A DNA stretch of 13,815 bases, taken from positions 1 through 13,815 of the forward strand of contig JAZNJA010000094.1 in NCBI GenBank assembly GCA_045577755.1, written 5' to 3'. Shown in pieces: positions 13,675-13,815 of this stretch. The notes beneath the pieces were generated by a model. The model did no database searches. It was not told where the DNA came from and was given only the letters and a program-made list of their open reading frames with translations. The stretch comes from CAMEON01 sp045577755. GTDB lineage: Bacteria > Bacillota > Clostridia > Oscillospirales > CAG-272. Within the stretch, counting starts at the first letter, position 1; each line of letters opens with the position of its first letter. The position numbers were made by a program, and so were the translations under genes.

Positions 13675-13727
13675 AAAAAGGGGCTGAGTCAAAAGCTTTT
13701 CAGAAAGCGAATGGCTCAGCCCTTTTC
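13675..13727 (+). terminator. Large two-tier hairpin, probable bidirectional terminator
   Basis: GGGCTGAG (13681-13688) pairs with CTCAGCCC (13715-13722). The A-rich flank at 13675-13680 pairs with TTTT at 13723-13726. An inner hairpin GCTTT/AAAGC (13695-13699/13704-13708) sits within the loop. T-runs follow the stem on both strands. The edge motif GGGGCTGAGTCA also occurs at the other end of the window. Confidence 0.6.
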
Positions 13728-13761
13728 TATGTAAGCCAACACTTATAAGCCCCAACAAAAG

Positions 13762-13781
13762 AAAAAGCCTCCAAAAGAGGC
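13762..13781 (-). terminator. Short terminator-like hairpin for a gene beyond the right edge
   Basis: GCCTC (13767-13771) and GAGGC (13777-13781) form a 5-bp stem with a 5-nt loop. On the minus strand it is followed by TTTTTCTTTTG. It could end a minus-strand transcript that enters from beyond 13815. Confidence 0.45.
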
Positions 13782-13815
13782 CAAAATGAGTACGACAAAA
13801 AGAGGATCCCAAGAT

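Noticed and set aside
13786..13815. ATG at 13786 on the plus strand with AGAGG upstream
   Set aside because: Only ten codons are visible before the window ends and the upstream bases belong to a hairpin. There is not enough to call a gene.

Overview
The window looks like chromosomal DNA of a Gram-positive Clostridia/Bacillota bacterium, probably an uncultured gut-type lineage. The reasons are strong GGAGG-type ribosome binding sites, sigma-A promoters with 17-bp spacers, intrinsic terminators, a lipoprotein-anchored solute-binding protein, a DUF3899-like protein, a transposase N-terminus of the IS1182-like type, and a GTGAAAT-type palindromic repeat. The species assignment is inference. Every gene I accept is on the minus strand, so the window reads from right to left.

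Right flank (about 13.2-13.8 kb): a modular palindrome array (13484-13672), a large bidirectional hairpin, and a strong promoter (13445-13473). The promoter leads into a small frame with no normal start codon (13245-13421) and a two-TM hypothetical protein (12703-13188). That gene's stop codon lies inside its own terminator.

Centre (12.5-2.85 kb): a six-gene operon for a peptide-type (Opp/Dpp) ABC importer, in the order oppA, oppB, oppC, oppD, oppF, DUF3899-like membrane protein. It has a near-perfect consensus promoter (12375-12403) and an intrinsic terminator (2851-2892). The importer is unusual. OppA is about 845 aa, OppC carries about 220 extra residues outside the membrane, OppD about 400 extra residues in its helical subdomain, and OppF about 80-90 extra residues just before its Q-loop. 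All ATPase catalytic motifs are intact. However, the C-terminal cysteine motif that holds a [4Fe-4S] cluster in other OppD/DppD-type ATPases has lost all four cysteines in OppD and all but one in OppF. The 355-nt gap between oppA and oppB holds seven consecutive stem-loops, none followed by a terminator-type U-run.

Left part (2.8-0.27 kb): a small gene of unknown function with its own promoter, then a probable two-gene catabolic unit, a Gfo/Idh/MocA-type oxidoreductase followed by a nucleoside hydrolase. A 59-nt imperfect hairpin lies upstream of this pair.

Left edge (1-270): the 5' end of a transposase with its own promoter, a hairpin, and an inverted repeat placed so that read-through RNA could mask the transposase start. 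The motif AAAGGGG(G)CTGAGTCA occurs in inverted orientation near both ends of the window.

The most notable content is the enlarged, cysteine-depleted Opp importer with its DUF3899-like partner and its heavily structured oppA-oppB spacer.
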